This document shows positions 41,534 through 50,756 of a stretch of DNA of 64,000 nucleotides, in pieces (within the stretch, counting starts at the first letter, position 1; the number at the start of each line of letters is the position of its first letter). The notes beneath the pieces were generated by a model, which was not told the DNA's origin, did not search any database, and was given only the letters and a program-made list of their open reading frames with translations. This stretch comes from Natronincola ferrireducens (GTDB lineage Bacteria; Bacillota; Clostridia; Peptostreptococcales; Natronincolaceae), in contig NZ_FNFP01000007.1 in NCBI RefSeq assembly GCF_900100845.1, positions 33,585-97,584 of the forward strand, written 5' to 3'. Position numbers and translations under genes: made by a program.

Positions 41534-42874
41534 ATGGAATTACAAGGTCGTAACAATCATTTTATCTTTGCCGGTTGGGATACAGTGGAGTTGGCAAAAC
41601 AGTTCGGGACCCCTTTATATGTAATTTCGGAAGGGATTATAGCAGAACGTTGTAACGAAATAAAGGAAACCTTTTTAAACAAATATAGCAATACCAAGGC
41701 CGCCTATGCCAGTAAGGCTTTTCTGACTATGGCAATGTGCAAAATGATAGAAAGAGAAGGACTAGGATTAGATGTAGTATCGGGAGGAGAACTATACACT
41801 GCTATGAAGGCAGGTTTTCCTATGGAGAAAGTTATGTTTCATGGTAACAACAAGTCATGGGAGGAATTAGAGTTAGCAGTAGAGAACAATATCGGAAGAA
41901 TTATCGTGGACAACCTTTACGAATTAGAACTATTAGAAGAGATTGCAACAAGGCAAAACAAGAAAGTACAAATTCTATTTAGGGTGACACCAGGGATAGA
42001 AGGGAATACCCATAAATATATTGTCACCGGGCAAAAGGATTCTAAATTTGGTATGCCTCTAGAACCCAAAAAGATTTATGGGGTAGTAAAGCATTTAATG
42101 TCTTCTGAATATGTGGAGCTAAAGGGGTTCCATTTTCATCTAGGCTCTCAATTATTTGACAATGATATCTATATAGGAGCTATAGAAGTTATTACAAAGC
42201 TAATGTATGATTTGAAAAGGGAATTGGGTTTTATCACCACTGAGTTAAATACAGGTGGAGGCTTTGGAATACGATATACAGAGAAGGATCAACCAAAACC
42301 CCTTAGCTATTTTACAGACGCTATTATGAATGCCATAGAAAACCAGTGCAAGGAATATGACCTTGATTTACCAACTATAATTATAGAGCCAGGTAGATGG
42401 GTTGTAGGTGAAGCTGGGATTACCCTATACACTATAGGGGCTATTAAAGACATCCCTGATGTCCGGACCTATGCCAGTATAGATGGGGGTCTTCCAGATA
42501 ACCCAAGACCTGCCCTGTATAAGGCAAAGTATGATGCTATAGTAGCCAATAAGGCTGAGGAAAAATTGGAAATGACTACTACTATTGCAGGCAAATGCTG
42601 TGAAACAGGAGACATACTAATATGGGATTTAGAAACCCCTAAGATAGAATCAGGAGATATTTTAGCTGTCCTTAGCACAGGAGCCTATAACTTCTCCATG
42701 GCAAGCAATTATAACAAGCTTTTAAGACCAGCAGTTGTGCTGCTGACGGAAGAACATGCTGAAGTTATGGTAAAAAGAGAGACCTATAATGATTTGTTAA
42801 ATAGAGAGATGATTCCCAAATCTTTAAAAAAACAAAGTTGTATTGAGGAAATTAAAGAAGTTAGTCAACAATAA
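41534..42874 (+). CDS. Diaminopimelate decarboxylase-like PLP enzyme (LysA family)
   Basis: A 446-residue fold-type III decarboxylase. Visible: PLP lysine in KAAYASKAFL (near residue 55), GLDVVSGGELYTA, HFHLGSQLFD, the glycine-rich phosphate loop TGGGFGIRY, EPGRWVVGEAG, and the catalytic CCETGDIL near residue 355. LysA removes CO2 from meso-diaminopimelate to give lysine. Here it is the first gene of a sigma-54 operon with a D-aminoacylase-like hydrolase and an antiporter, so a catabolic role on diaminopimelate or a related diamino acid is plausible; it might also be the biosynthetic enzyme. Confidence 0.85.
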   Translation: MELQGRNNHFIFAGWDTVELAKQFGTPLYVISEGIIAERCNEIKETFLNKYSNTKAAYASKAFLTMAMCKMIEREGLGLDVVSGGELYTAMKAGFPMEKVMFHGNNKSWEELELAVENNIGRIIVDNLYELELLEEIATRQNKKVQILFRVTPGIEGNTHKYIVTGQKDSKFGMPLEPKKIYGVVKHLMSSEYVELKGFHFHLGSQLFDNDIYIGAIEVITKLMYDLKRELGFITTELNTGGGFGIRYTEKDQPKPLSYFTDAIMNAIENQCKEYDLDLPTIIIEPGRWVVGEAGITLYTIGAIKDIPDVRTYASIDGGLPDNPRPALYKAKYDAIVANKAEEKLEMTTTIAGKCCETGDILIWDLETPKIESGDILAVLSTGAYNFSMASNYNKLLRPAVVLLTEEHAEVMVKRETYNDLLNREMIPKSLKKQSCIEEIKEVSQQ

Positions 42875-42889
42875 TAAAAGAAAAAACCA

Positions 42890-42931
42890 ATGCACTATTA
42901 AATATAAGTAAGATTTAAATTAATAGTGCAT
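42890..42931 (+). repeat. Perfect 11-bp inverted repeat between decarboxylase and amidohydrolase genes
   Basis: ATGCACTATTA (42890-42900) and TAATAGTGCAT (42921-42931), 20-base loop, no T-run. Inside an operon this may be an mRNA-stability or processing hairpin, or a protein-binding site. Confidence 0.6.
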
Positions 42932-43013
42932 CGGGGCATTGCTTAAAATTTTTTAAAATTTAAGGAGGTGGCATTTAGGTTATACCTAGATTAAAGGAAA
43001 GGGGGAGGATGTC

Positions 43014-44369
43014 ATGAAAATTGCTATAAATAATGGTATTGTTGTCGATCCAAAAAACAAGGTGTTTTCTAAACTAAATATTACTGTGGAAAATGGAAAA
43101 ATATGTGACATATCTAATTTAGCGATGGATGGAGATACCGTCATTGATGCTGATGGGTTAATAGTTACGCCTGGATTTATAGACCTTCACATCCATGAAG
43201 GAAGTTATTATGCAGACAAGAAGAAATTTGATACAAATATCTTTGAAAGCATGTTAAAGATGGGGGTAACCACAGGCATTGGAGGGAATTGTGGGATAGG
43301 ACCTGAGAGACCAGATGAATATTTAGATGCAGTAGATAGTATTGGTATACCTATCAATTTAGGCTTGTTTGTACCCCATAACATTTTAAGAAAAGAAGTT
43401 AATCAACTAGACAAATATGCTATAGCTTCTGGAGATGATATTAATAAAATGCAACAACGAGCAGCGTATTACCTTGATAAAGGATGTATTGGTATCTCCT
43501 TTGGGATACGATATATACCTGGACTGACTAAAGAAGAACTAGTACATATTAGTAAAGCAGCTAAAAGAGACAATAAGTTGCTTAGTGCTCATATAAGAGA
43601 TGATGCAGCATATGTTATGGCTGCTGCTGAAGAATTTATTAACATTGGAAAGGAAATAGGTGTACCAATACAAATATCTCATATCGGTAGTATGGCGGCT
43701 TTTGGAGAGATGGAGAGGTTTTTGAGCTTAATCGATCATCATGTTGCTAAAGGCGTAGATATAAGTTGTGATTGTTATCCCTATGATGCTTTTAGTACAG
43801 GCATTGGAGAAACAACCTATGATGATGGTTTTTTAGAGCGGTATGGCATAGGCTATGATAGGATAGAAATAGCAGAGGGTAAATATCGTGGACAGAGATG
43901 TAATGAAAAAATTTTTAAAGAGTTGAGAGAAAACTATCCAGACACTATAACAATAGCCCATGTTATGCGGGAAGAAGAAGTAGATAGGGCACTTACACAT
44001 CCTAATGTGATTGTAGCCAGTGATGGTTATCTTCATGATGGTCAAGGTCATCCAAGGGCAAGTGGTACTTTCCCTAGAATATTTGCAAAGTATGTAAAAG
44101 AGAAAAGAAAATTAAACCTATATGAAGCTGTAGAAAAAATAACTTCTTTACCAGCCAAAAGACTGAATATTGCGGGAAAAGGACACCTAGGAATTGGGGC
44201 TGACGGGGATATAGCTATTTTTAGTTTAGACAAAATCATGGATACTGCAACCTTCCAAGAGCCTATAGCATCACCAAAAGGATTTGAGTATATTTTGATA
44301 AATGGAACAATAGCGTTACAAGGGGATAGCATAGTAGAAAAAAACTTGGGAAAAACAATTAGAAAATAA
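43014..44369 (+). CDS. N-acyl-D-amino-acid deacylase-like amidohydrolase
   Basis: A 451-residue metal-dependent amidohydrolase. HIH after PGFIDLHIH (near residue 60) starts the metal site; SAHIRDD, QISHIGS and SDGYLHDGQGHPRASGTFPR supply further ligands and the D-aminoacylase signature. The family hydrolyses N-acyl-D-amino acids or related amides. Together with neighbours it suggests use of D-amino acids or peptidoglycan-derived compounds. GGGGGAGG lies 7 bases before the ATG. Confidence 0.82.
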   Translation: MKIAINNGIVVDPKNKVFSKLNITVENGKICDISNLAMDGDTVIDADGLIVTPGFIDLHIHEGSYYADKKKFDTNIFESMLKMGVTTGIGGNCGIGPERPDEYLDAVDSIGIPINLGLFVPHNILRKEVNQLDKYAIASGDDINKMQQRAAYYLDKGCIGISFGIRYIPGLTKEELVHISKAAKRDNKLLSAHIRDDAAYVMAAAEEFINIGKEIGVPIQISHIGSMAAFGEMERFLSLIDHHVAKGVDISCDCYPYDAFSTGIGETTYDDGFLERYGIGYDRIEIAEGKYRGQRCNEKIFKELRENYPDTITIAHVMREEEVDRALTHPNVIVASDGYLHDGQGHPRASGTFPRIFAKYVKEKRKLNLYEAVEKITSLPAKRLNIAGKGHLGIGADGDIAIFSLDKIMDTATFQEPIASPKGFEYILINGTIALQGDSIVEKNLGKTIRK

Positions 44370-44380
44370 GGGGGATATTT

Positions 44381-45811
44381 ATGGATTATGGATTTTTATC
44401 GATTTTACCACCATTTATAGCAATTGTTTTGGCACTAGTTTTTAAAAATGTTTTTATTGCACTATTTACAGGTTGTTTTATAGGATACATCATTTTATCA
44501 GGGGGAAACATTATTACTGGTTTAAACAGTACGTTACTATCTTTTATTAAGGTATTTGAAAGCAATTCCAATACTATTGTCATAATAGCCTGTGGCTTGA
44601 TAGGGGGATTAACCTTAGTTGTTGAAAAATCAGGGGGCTTAAATGGATTTGTTGATTATATGACAAACAAAAGATCCATTATTAAATCCAAAAAGGGAGC
44701 TAATGTTTTTGCTTGGATAGTAGGGGTATTGACATTTACATCTGGAACCTTAAGCTGTTTAGTAACAGGGGCTATATCTAGACCAATAAATGATGCTCTA
44801 AAGGTTCCCCATGAAAAACTTTCTTTTATCGTTCATACTACTTCCACACCTGTATGTGTTCTGCTGCCATTAAGTGGTTGGGGAGCATTTATGATAGGTT
44901 TAATACAAGCCCAGGGGGTTGACGATGCTGCATCTGTCATGGTGAAATCTATTCCATTGAACTTCTATGCGTTGATAGCAGTATTCTCTATCATATTTTT
45001 TATAGTTACGGGTAAAGATTTTGGCCCTATGAAAAGAGCAGAAGAAAGAGCAGAAAAAACTGGTTTGTTGGATGAGCCTAAAAACGGACAGGCCATAGAT
45101 GAAGCTATGGCAGAAGCAAGTGCTGCCTCTGATGGAAAGATTGAGGGTAAAACTACAAGTCCTCTTAACATGCTTGTACCAATATTGACGATGATTGTAA
45201 CCATATTGGCAGTTATGTTTATTACTGGAGAAGGAAGCATTATTGATGGAAAGGGTATGGATGCCATACTTTGGGGTGTTTTTGTTTCTTTAACTGTTGC
45301 TGGCACTATGTATATCAGTCAAAAAATCTTTAAATTCCAAGAATATTTAAATCTTGTGTTTCAAGGAGTTGGAGGTATTTTACCTGTAGTTAGTATATTA
45401 ATATTTGCCTTTTCAATAGGTGGTGTTGTGAAACAATTAGGAACAGGCGAATATCTAGCAAATAATTTTGCAAGTCTTTTATCTCCAGCTATATTACCTG
45501 CCTTAGTGTTCATTATAGGAAGCTTGATATCATTTGCAACAGGAACATCTATGGGAACGATGTCTATTATGATGCCACTGGCAGTACCTATGGCCCTAGC
45601 TATGGGAGTTAATGTTCCGTTAGTAGCTGCTGCTGTATTTGGAGGAGGTATTTTCGGAGATCATGCATCACCAATATCTGATACAACAGCAATGTCATGT
45701 GCTACAAGTGGGTGTGATGTAATGGACCATATAAAAACTCAATTACCCTATGCTTTAACCTTTGGGGGGATAACCATCACTATATATTTAATAATGGGTT
45801 TTTTATTCTAG
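44381..45811 (+). CDS. NhaC-family sodium/proton antiporter or amino-acid carrier
   Basis: A 476-residue membrane protein with about 11 helices and the NhaC signature around GTLSCLVTGAISRPINDALKV and FGGGIFGDHASPISDTTAMS near residue 420. Antiporters of this type exchange Na+ and H+, and several relatives exchange organic acids or amino acids. Being third in the sigma-54 operon, 12 bases after the hydrolase, it may import or export the operon substrate. Confidence 0.85.
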   Translation: MDYGFLSILPPFIAIVLALVFKNVFIALFTGCFIGYIILSGGNIITGLNSTLLSFIKVFESNSNTIVIIACGLIGGLTLVVEKSGGLNGFVDYMTNKRSIIKSKKGANVFAWIVGVLTFTSGTLSCLVTGAISRPINDALKVPHEKLSFIVHTTSTPVCVLLPLSGWGAFMIGLIQAQGVDDAASVMVKSIPLNFYALIAVFSIIFFIVTGKDFGPMKRAEERAEKTGLLDEPKNGQAIDEAMAEASAASDGKIEGKTTSPLNMLVPILTMIVTILAVMFITGEGSIIDGKGMDAILWGVFVSLTVAGTMYISQKIFKFQEYLNLVFQGVGGILPVVSILIFAFSIGGVVKQLGTGEYLANNFASLLSPAILPALVFIIGSLISFATGTSMGTMSIMMPLAVPMALAMGVNVPLVAAAVFGGGIFGDHASPISDTTAMSCATSGCDVMDHIKTQLPYALTFGGITITIYLIMGFLF

Positions 45812-45858
45812 TGATGTAATAACTTATAAAGTAAATTTGGGAGTGAGATAAGAGGAAT

Positions 45859-45892
45859 CTGACACTGGTATTCAACTGGTGTCAGTTTTTTA
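45859..45892 (+). terminator. Terminator of the sigma-54 operon
   Basis: CTGACAC (45859-45865) pairs with GTGTCAG (45879-45885), followed by TTTTTTA, 48 bases after the antiporter stop. Confidence 0.75.
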
Positions 45893-46062
45893 TTGCAATA
45901 CTTTATTGTATAAAAGTTGGATTTTAAAGATAAATCACAATTTTACCAGCCTTTGTTAGAATAACATTAATGTTTGCCTCATAAAAATGCATACTATAAA
46001 ATAAAGGTTACTTTATAGCCTTTACCTATTATTTAAATCTCAAGTAAAGGTGGCGATAGATA

Positions 46063-47001
46063 ATGATTAAACCAAAGGCGTTAAAGAAGGGAGATACAAT
46101 TGCTATTATAGGACCTGCCAGCCCAGCTCCAGAGGGGAAGCTACAATCAGCCCTCCAGGAATTAAAGGCATTAGGCTATGAAGTCAAGCTAACAGAAAGC
46201 TGCCATGCAATTCATGGATATTTAGCCGGTACTGATGATGTGAGGGCAAGGGATTTAAACAATATGTTTCTAGATCAAGAGGTCCAGGGGATTATTTGCC
46301 TAAGGGGGGGCTATGGTACAATGAAATTGTTACATAAGCTAGATATAGCGGCTATAAAAAATAATCCTAAAGTCTTCGTAGGCTATAGTGATATTACAGC
46401 CCTACATCTTTATATGAATCAAAGATGTAAGCTTGTCACCTTCCATGGGCCAATGGCCGCCAGTGATATTGCAGGAGGCTTAGATGATTTTTCTAAAGAG
46501 TATTTCCTTAAGGCTATTACTAAGCCTGAGGCAATGGGATCAATAGAAAATCCTGCAGGTATAGAGATGGAATGTCTTGTTGAAGGGGAAGCTGTGGGAG
46601 AAGTTGCAGGAGGCAATCTAGCCTTAGTTACTGCTACCATGGGAACACCGGATGAAATTGATACAAAAGGAAAGCTATTGTTTTTAGAGGAGATAGGTGA
46701 GGAGCCCTATAGGGTTGATCGTATGCTGACCCAGTTAGCTCTAGCAGGAAAGCTGCAAGAGGCATCAGGCATTATACTTGGAGATTGGAACGACTGTGAA
46801 CCAAAGAAACGTCAGAACAGCTTAAGTTTAATGGAGGTATTTAAAGAAATTATTGTGCCCTACGGGAAGCCTACTATCTATAATCTAAAGGCAGGTCATT
46901 GTACCCCTAAGGTGACCATACCCTTTGGTGTTAAGGCAAGGCTAAAGGCAACAGAAAGAAAATTATTTATCGAGGAAACTGCTACGATAGGATGGCTATA
47001 G
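46063..47001 (+). CDS. Muramoyltetrapeptide (LD-)carboxypeptidase, S66 family
   Basis: A 312-residue cytoplasmic serine peptidase of the LdcA/MccF family. It cuts the last D-residue from peptidoglycan tetrapeptides during recycling, or hydrolyses microcin C-like adducts. Visible: KKGDTIAIIGPASP start, CLRGGYGTMKLL, the nucleophile in VGYSDITALH (about residue 108), the Glu region GNLALV, and the final His in KAGHCTPKVTIPFGV. The end overlaps a truncated peptidase gene by 10 bases. Confidence 0.88.
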   Translation: MIKPKALKKGDTIAIIGPASPAPEGKLQSALQELKALGYEVKLTESCHAIHGYLAGTDDVRARDLNNMFLDQEVQGIICLRGGYGTMKLLHKLDIAAIKNNPKVFVGYSDITALHLYMNQRCKLVTFHGPMAASDIAGGLDDFSKEYFLKAITKPEAMGSIENPAGIEMECLVEGEAVGEVAGGNLALVTATMGTPDEIDTKGKLLFLEEIGEEPYRVDRMLTQLALAGKLQEASGIILGDWNDCEPKKRQNSLSLMEVFKEIIVPYGKPTIYNLKAGHCTPKVTIPFGVKARLKATERKLFIEETATIGWL

Positions 47002-47177
47002 AATCTTCAATTTCACTGGAAGTAGAAACCTTAAAAAAGTCGTTAGTAGAAGTAACAAGAAATTGCCACCGAAATCCTGAACTTGGGATGGAGGAGGTAA
47101 GGGCCCAGCTATTAAGCAATATTGATGGGGAAGCCTATCATTATTTTGTCATTTCCCCCTCCATTAAGCAACTGTGA
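46992..47177 (+). pseudogene. Truncated M20-type amidohydrolase
   Basis: The first 35 codons encode LKKSLVEVTRNCHRNPELGMEE, the standard N-terminus of M20D amidohydrolases (CHRNPELG). After about 40 residues the family match is lost and the frame ends soon after (IKQL, stop). A normal protein has about 390 residues. The gene starts inside the end of the LD-carboxypeptidase gene, so the two were probably an operon before the deletion. Confidence 0.7.
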
Positions 47178-47199
47178 GAAAATCAAAGATTTACAGCAT

Positions 47200-47556
47200 C
47201 TACTTACAGCTTTTACAAATTGAAATATTTGGATCATTTTCTATCTCTTCAATACGAAGCTTCTCTTCATAATAGTCCTTTAATTCCTCTAAAGGTTTTT
47301 GCAAGAAGTCAGAAAATCCATCTAAAACTTGATGCATAAAGCTTTTGTTTAAAGAGTAGATGGCCCGCTGTCCTTCCTTTCTAACAGTTACTAAATCTGC
47401 ATACTTCAATATTTTTAAATGTTGGGATATGCGGGGCTGACTCATATTTAAAATCCCCTCTAACTCACATACGTACATAGGTTTTAGTGACAATAGCTTA
47501 ATAATCTTGATGCGGGTTCCTTCTCCTAAAGCTTTAAAGATGATTTCGAAGTCCAT
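47200..47556 (-). CDS. ArsR-family transcriptional regulator
   Basis: A 118-residue winged-helix protein. The ArsR core is clear: FKALGEGTRIKIIKLLS, CELEGILNMSQPRISQHLKIL and VRKEGQRAIYSL. The C-terminus has a cysteine pair (SICKSCK) that, with the Cys in YVCELE, could bind metal or arsenite. GGAGG lies 7 bases before the ATG. Its own promoter region holds a dyad at 47579, so autoregulation is likely. No obvious target gene is adjacent. Confidence 0.85.
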   Translation of the reverse strand: MDFEIIFKALGEGTRIKIIKLLSLKPMYVCELEGILNMSQPRISQHLKILKYADLVTVRKEGQRAIYSLNKSFMHQVLDGFSDFLQKPLEELKDYYEEKLRIEEIENDPNISICKSCK

Positions 47557-47878
47557 TCTTATCCTCCGTTATATCATGATATAAATATGTGTTTATATTA
47601 TAGCATACTTCTTTGATGCTGTTTAGATCATTGAACTTCAGTATTTAAATCTTTAGCTACTGGAAGAGATCAAAGGGGATTATTAAGAGTTCTTTAGCTA
47701 TAAGAGAAATCTATTATATAAAACTAGCAGATGGTAATAATAAATAAGGAAACAAAACTTGTGGAATTTTTTGATGAATTTAGGGGGTGTTTGTTTGCTG
47801 AACAATCGTCGGGGACTTAGGCTCCCCTAGAGAAAAAAGTGAGGGAAGGAAACCGTTTTTAAGTCAGGAGTGAAAAAG
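47557..47878. other. 321-base gap upstream of the ArsR gene and DUF421 gene
   Basis: It contains the dyad ATATAAATA/TGTTTATAT at 47579-47598, immediately before the ArsR gene, and a short hairpin GGGGA/TCCCC near 47814. Otherwise I see nothing. Confidence 0.4.
47579..47598. promoter_or_regulatory. Probable ArsR-type operator
   Basis: ATATAAATATGTGTTTATAT is a near-perfect dyad (one mismatch) 23 bases before the ArsR start, with the AT-rich core typical of ArsR/SmtB operators. Confidence 0.5.
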
Positions 47879-48577
47879 ATGTTAATTGTATTTATTAGGG
47901 CCCTTATACTATATGCTTTAGTAGTGGTGGTGATGCGGATGATGGGAAAGAGACAGATTGCAGAAATGCAACCCTTTGAACTGGTTATTACAATTATGAT
48001 TGCCGATTTAGCTGCAACACCTATGGAAAACACAGGTGTTCCTTTAATGAATGGGGTAATTCCTATATTAACCCTATTATCTGTCCAAGTGCTTATGTCC
48101 TACTTTTCTTTAAAGAGCGAAACCTTTCGGGAGATTATATGTGGTAAACCCAGTATTATTATTGATAAAGGAAACATTGTTCAGTCAGAGGTAAGGAGAT
48201 TACGGATTAATATGAATGATCTCCTAGAGCAGCTGAGAACAAAAAACTATCCCAACCTAAGTGATGTAGAATTTGCTATATTAGAAACCAATGGACAAAT
48301 GACGATCATACCTAAGGTAGAAAAAAGAAATACTATGGCTCAAGATCTAGGTATTAATTTACAGCCTGAAGAATTACCCATTACTCTAATTGTTGACGGA
48401 AAATTAATCTTAAAAAATTTACAAAAAAGTGGCTTTGATCATCAATGGCTTCGTAGACAATTAAAACAGCAAAATATCGATAGAATAGAAGATGTATTTT
48501 TTGGATTTTTATCCTCTGAAAGAATATTTTATGCCCAAAAGAAACAGAATTCTTCACAACAGGGGGGGAGTCAATGA
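47879..48577 (+). CDS. DUF421 membrane protein (YetF/YrbG-like)
   Basis: A 232-residue protein with three N-terminal helices (about 3-80; MRMMGKRQIAEMQPFELVITI is the family hallmark) and a C-terminal soluble domain with the RRLRINMNDLLEQLR and DVEFAILETNGQMTIIPK segments of DUF421. In spore formers several paralogues exist and affect spore or membrane properties; the exact function is unknown. Start ATG 47879 is set by AGGAG 8 bases upstream. It overlaps the next start by 4 bases. Confidence 0.88.
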   Translation: MLIVFIRALILYALVVVVMRMMGKRQIAEMQPFELVITIMIADLAATPMENTGVPLMNGVIPILTLLSVQVLMSYFSLKSETFREIICGKPSIIIDKGNIVQSEVRRLRINMNDLLEQLRTKNYPNLSDVEFAILETNGQMTIIPKVEKRNTMAQDLGINLQPEELPITLIVDGKLILKNLQKSGFDHQWLRRQLKQQNIDRIEDVFFGFLSSERIFYAQKKQNSSQQGGSQ

Positions 48578-48954
48578 AGGTAGTAGTCATAACTATATTG
48601 ATTCTTGTTGTATTTTTTATTGCTTCCCTTTATTTTACTTATTATCTCAATCAAAGTGCTGAAACATTCATTGACATGATTGAAAAATTAGATAAATCTA
48701 TTACACAAGAAAATTGGGAGGAAGCCCAAGAACATATAGAAAGGGTTATGAAAGAATGGGACAAAACAAAGAAAATATGGTTAGGTTTTTTGGAACATTA
48801 CGAAATTGATATGATTGATATTATATTGGCCCGGACTCAAAAGTACGTAACTATTGAAGAAAGAAGCTTAGCATTAGGTGGTGTTGCAGAGTTAAAGCTT
48901 TTAGTTGAGCATATTTTAGATAAACAGACATTAAAGTTACAAAATATTCTATAG
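48574..48954 (+). CDS. DUF4363-type single-helix protein
   Basis: A 126-residue protein with an N-terminal membrane helix and a four-helix-like soluble domain (ESAETFIDMIEKLDKSI-like segment, WEEAQEHIERVMKEWDK, ELKLLVEHIL). This fits DUF4363. The ATGA overlap with DUF421 and the frequent pairing of the two families in Clostridia point to one complex. Confidence 0.8.
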   Translation: MKVVVITILILVVFFIASLYFTYYLNQSAETFIDMIEKLDKSITQENWEEAQEHIERVMKEWDKTKKIWLGFLEHYEIDMIDIILARTQKYVTIEERSLALGGVAELKLLVEHILDKQTLKLQNIL

Positions 48955-49035
48955 GGCATCAACCATTATAGAAAAATTCATTATAATTTCTATACCTTAT
49001 ACATGATTAAGCCTGCTACTTGATAAAAATGATTT

Positions 49036-49188
49036 AACTACAATTGGGATAAAACAAAGACTGGTGGAGATAACCATAGTAGAGCTGCAACAATAGCGGT
49101 ATTGCCTGAAATAATTCATACCTTGAGATCTCAAGGCTATGAGTTTGTAACAGTAGATAAATTATTAAACATACCGGCATATAAGTAA
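49036..49188 (+). pseudogene. Remnant of a polysaccharide deacetylase gene
   Basis: The frame encodes TKTGGDNHSRAATIAVLPEI then IHTLRSQGYEFVTVDKLLNI and a stop, the last 45 residues of NodB-type deacetylases (normally DGGGDRSRTV followed by the C-terminal helix). There is no start and no catalytic domain. Gene debris. Confidence 0.65.
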
Positions 49189-49204
49189 GCATAAGCAAGT
49201 AGAT

Positions 49205-49238
49205 AAAACCCCCTATCTCAACTGATATAGGGGGTTTT
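49205..49238. terminator. Bidirectional terminator before the flavodiiron gene
   Basis: Perfect 12-base arms AAAACCCCCTAT/ATAGGGGGTTTT with a 10-base loop; the T and A runs serve both strands. Confidence 0.85.
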
Positions 49239-49247
49239 ATACAAGAT

Positions 49248-50429
49248 CTATATCTTTTCTGCAAAGGCTTTACCAAGCTCGAAGCATTGTTTCAAGGTTT
49301 CCTCAGAGGGTGTAAATTTTTTACCTAGTGGTTCAAAGGGTAATTTGAATCCCATTTGTCTTAGGAGGTCATGAGCCATCTGTAATCCTTCCCCACTCCA
49401 GCCATAGGATCCAAATACCCCTGCCACCTTTCCCATATTGGCCATTGGGTCAATTATGGAAAGAAGATCCCACATAGGCTTCACCATACTTTTGTTAATA
49501 GTAGGTGAACCCAAAAGAATACCCCTAGATGTATTTACTACATAATGTATTGTCTTCATGTCCTCCTTTTCAGCATCAATAAATCTTACCTTGGCTCCAG
49601 TGAATTCTAAGCCTTCTTTAATTTTTTCTGCCATCATTTCTGTATTTCTGTAGGCAGATAGGTAAAATACAGCAACCTGGTTTTGATTTCTTGTAGCCAT
49701 CTCTTTAGTAGACCAAGCTACATATTTATCCATAGCCCCTTGAGGGTTCCCTCTTAATATAGGTCCATGGGATGTGAGAATTATTTTTATTTCTAAATCC
49801 TGTATCTTACTATAGGCCTTTAAAAAGTGCTGAGCAAAGGGGAGAATAATAGCGTCATAATAATGCTTTAGAGCATCATCATATTCTGGTTTATGAACAA
49901 TATCTGGCTCAATGCCACAATAGTGGGAACCAAAACAGTCACAGGAAAAAAGGGTTCTATCACATCCACTATAAACAAACATTGTATCAGACCAGTGAAG
50001 GAAGGGAGCAGTGATAAAGGTCAGCTCCCTACTACCAATGTTTAATTTTTCTCCATCCTTAATAACATGGTATTTAAACTCTCTATTTATTTGCTCCTGT
50101 AGAAAAATACTGGCTGCCTTTGTACAGAAGACTTCTACATTAGGATTAATTTCTAAAATATATTTCAAGCTTCCAGCATGATCTGGCTCTGTATGATTGA
50201 TAATAATATAATCAATCTCTTGGATTTTAGTTAATTCTTCAAGTTTTTTGAAATACTCATCCTTAAAATTTGCCTTTACCGTATCGATTAAAACCTTTTT
50301 TTCATCATCAATAAAATAGGAGTTATAGGTGGAACCGTAGGGGGTTTTCATAATAATATCAAAGGTTTCCAAATCAGGATCCAACACCCCAGTCCAATAA
50401 ATCTTATTCTTAATTTCAAAAGCCTCCAT
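49248..50429 (-). CDS. fprA: Flavodiiron protein (FprA, A-type flavoprotein)
   Basis: A 393-residue enzyme that reduces O2 to water or NO to N2O, protecting anaerobes. The N-terminal beta-lactamase-like domain has the di-iron motif HTEPDHAG (near residue 78), FLHWSDTMFVY and CDCFGSHYCG, and a late His in LTSHGP. The C-terminal flavodoxin domain (from about 250) has the FMN loop VFYLSAYRNTEMMA. Electrons normally come from rubredoxin or ferredoxin. AGGAGGAA precedes the ATG. Confidence 0.93.
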   Translation of the reverse strand: MEAFEIKNKIYWTGVLDPDLETFDIIMKTPYGSTYNSYFIDDEKKVLIDTVKANFKDEYFKKLEELTKIQEIDYIIINHTEPDHAGSLKYILEINPNVEVFCTKAASIFLQEQINREFKYHVIKDGEKLNIGSRELTFITAPFLHWSDTMFVYSGCDRTLFSCDCFGSHYCGIEPDIVHKPEYDDALKHYYDAIILPFAQHFLKAYSKIQDLEIKIILTSHGPILRGNPQGAMDKYVAWSTKEMATRNQNQVAVFYLSAYRNTEMMAEKIKEGLEFTGAKVRFIDAEKEDMKTIHYVVNTSRGILLGSPTINKSMVKPMWDLLSIIDPMANMGKVAGVFGSYGWSGEGLQMAHDLLRQMGFKLPFEPLGKKFTPSEETLKQCFELGKAFAEKI

Positions 50430-50756
50430 TTGTTTATTCCTCCTTTAAACAGTTAGTAAAAATATATCTCCTAGGGATAAATGGAAATAAATTTTAAGTA
50501 AAAACCTATACATTATGTTGGTTAAGGGATGTAGAAATATTGTTTATAGAATTATTGAGTAAGGATTAGCTTATCATTGTATATTGTTTCCAATAAAAAC
50601 TAAAATCAATGTACTAAGGAGCTAAAAAAACAACCCAATTATTTCCATAACTTGTTGTTTAGGGTAACACCCTATAACAAAATTTCAAAAGAGTTATAAA
50701 GATTACTATAATGAGACAGAATAACAATAATTTAAAGAAAGAAGGAGGAGAAGTCT
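50430..50756. other. 327-base divergent promoter region between fprA and sspH
   Basis: AT-rich and without open frames. It must hold the fprA promoter (vegetative) and the sspH promoter (forespore). I could not identify convincing boxes for either. Confidence 0.4.

Noticed and set aside
47800..47835. GGGGACTTAGGCTCCCC as a terminator or riboswitch
   Set aside because: The stem is short and there is no T-run or recognisable aptamer.
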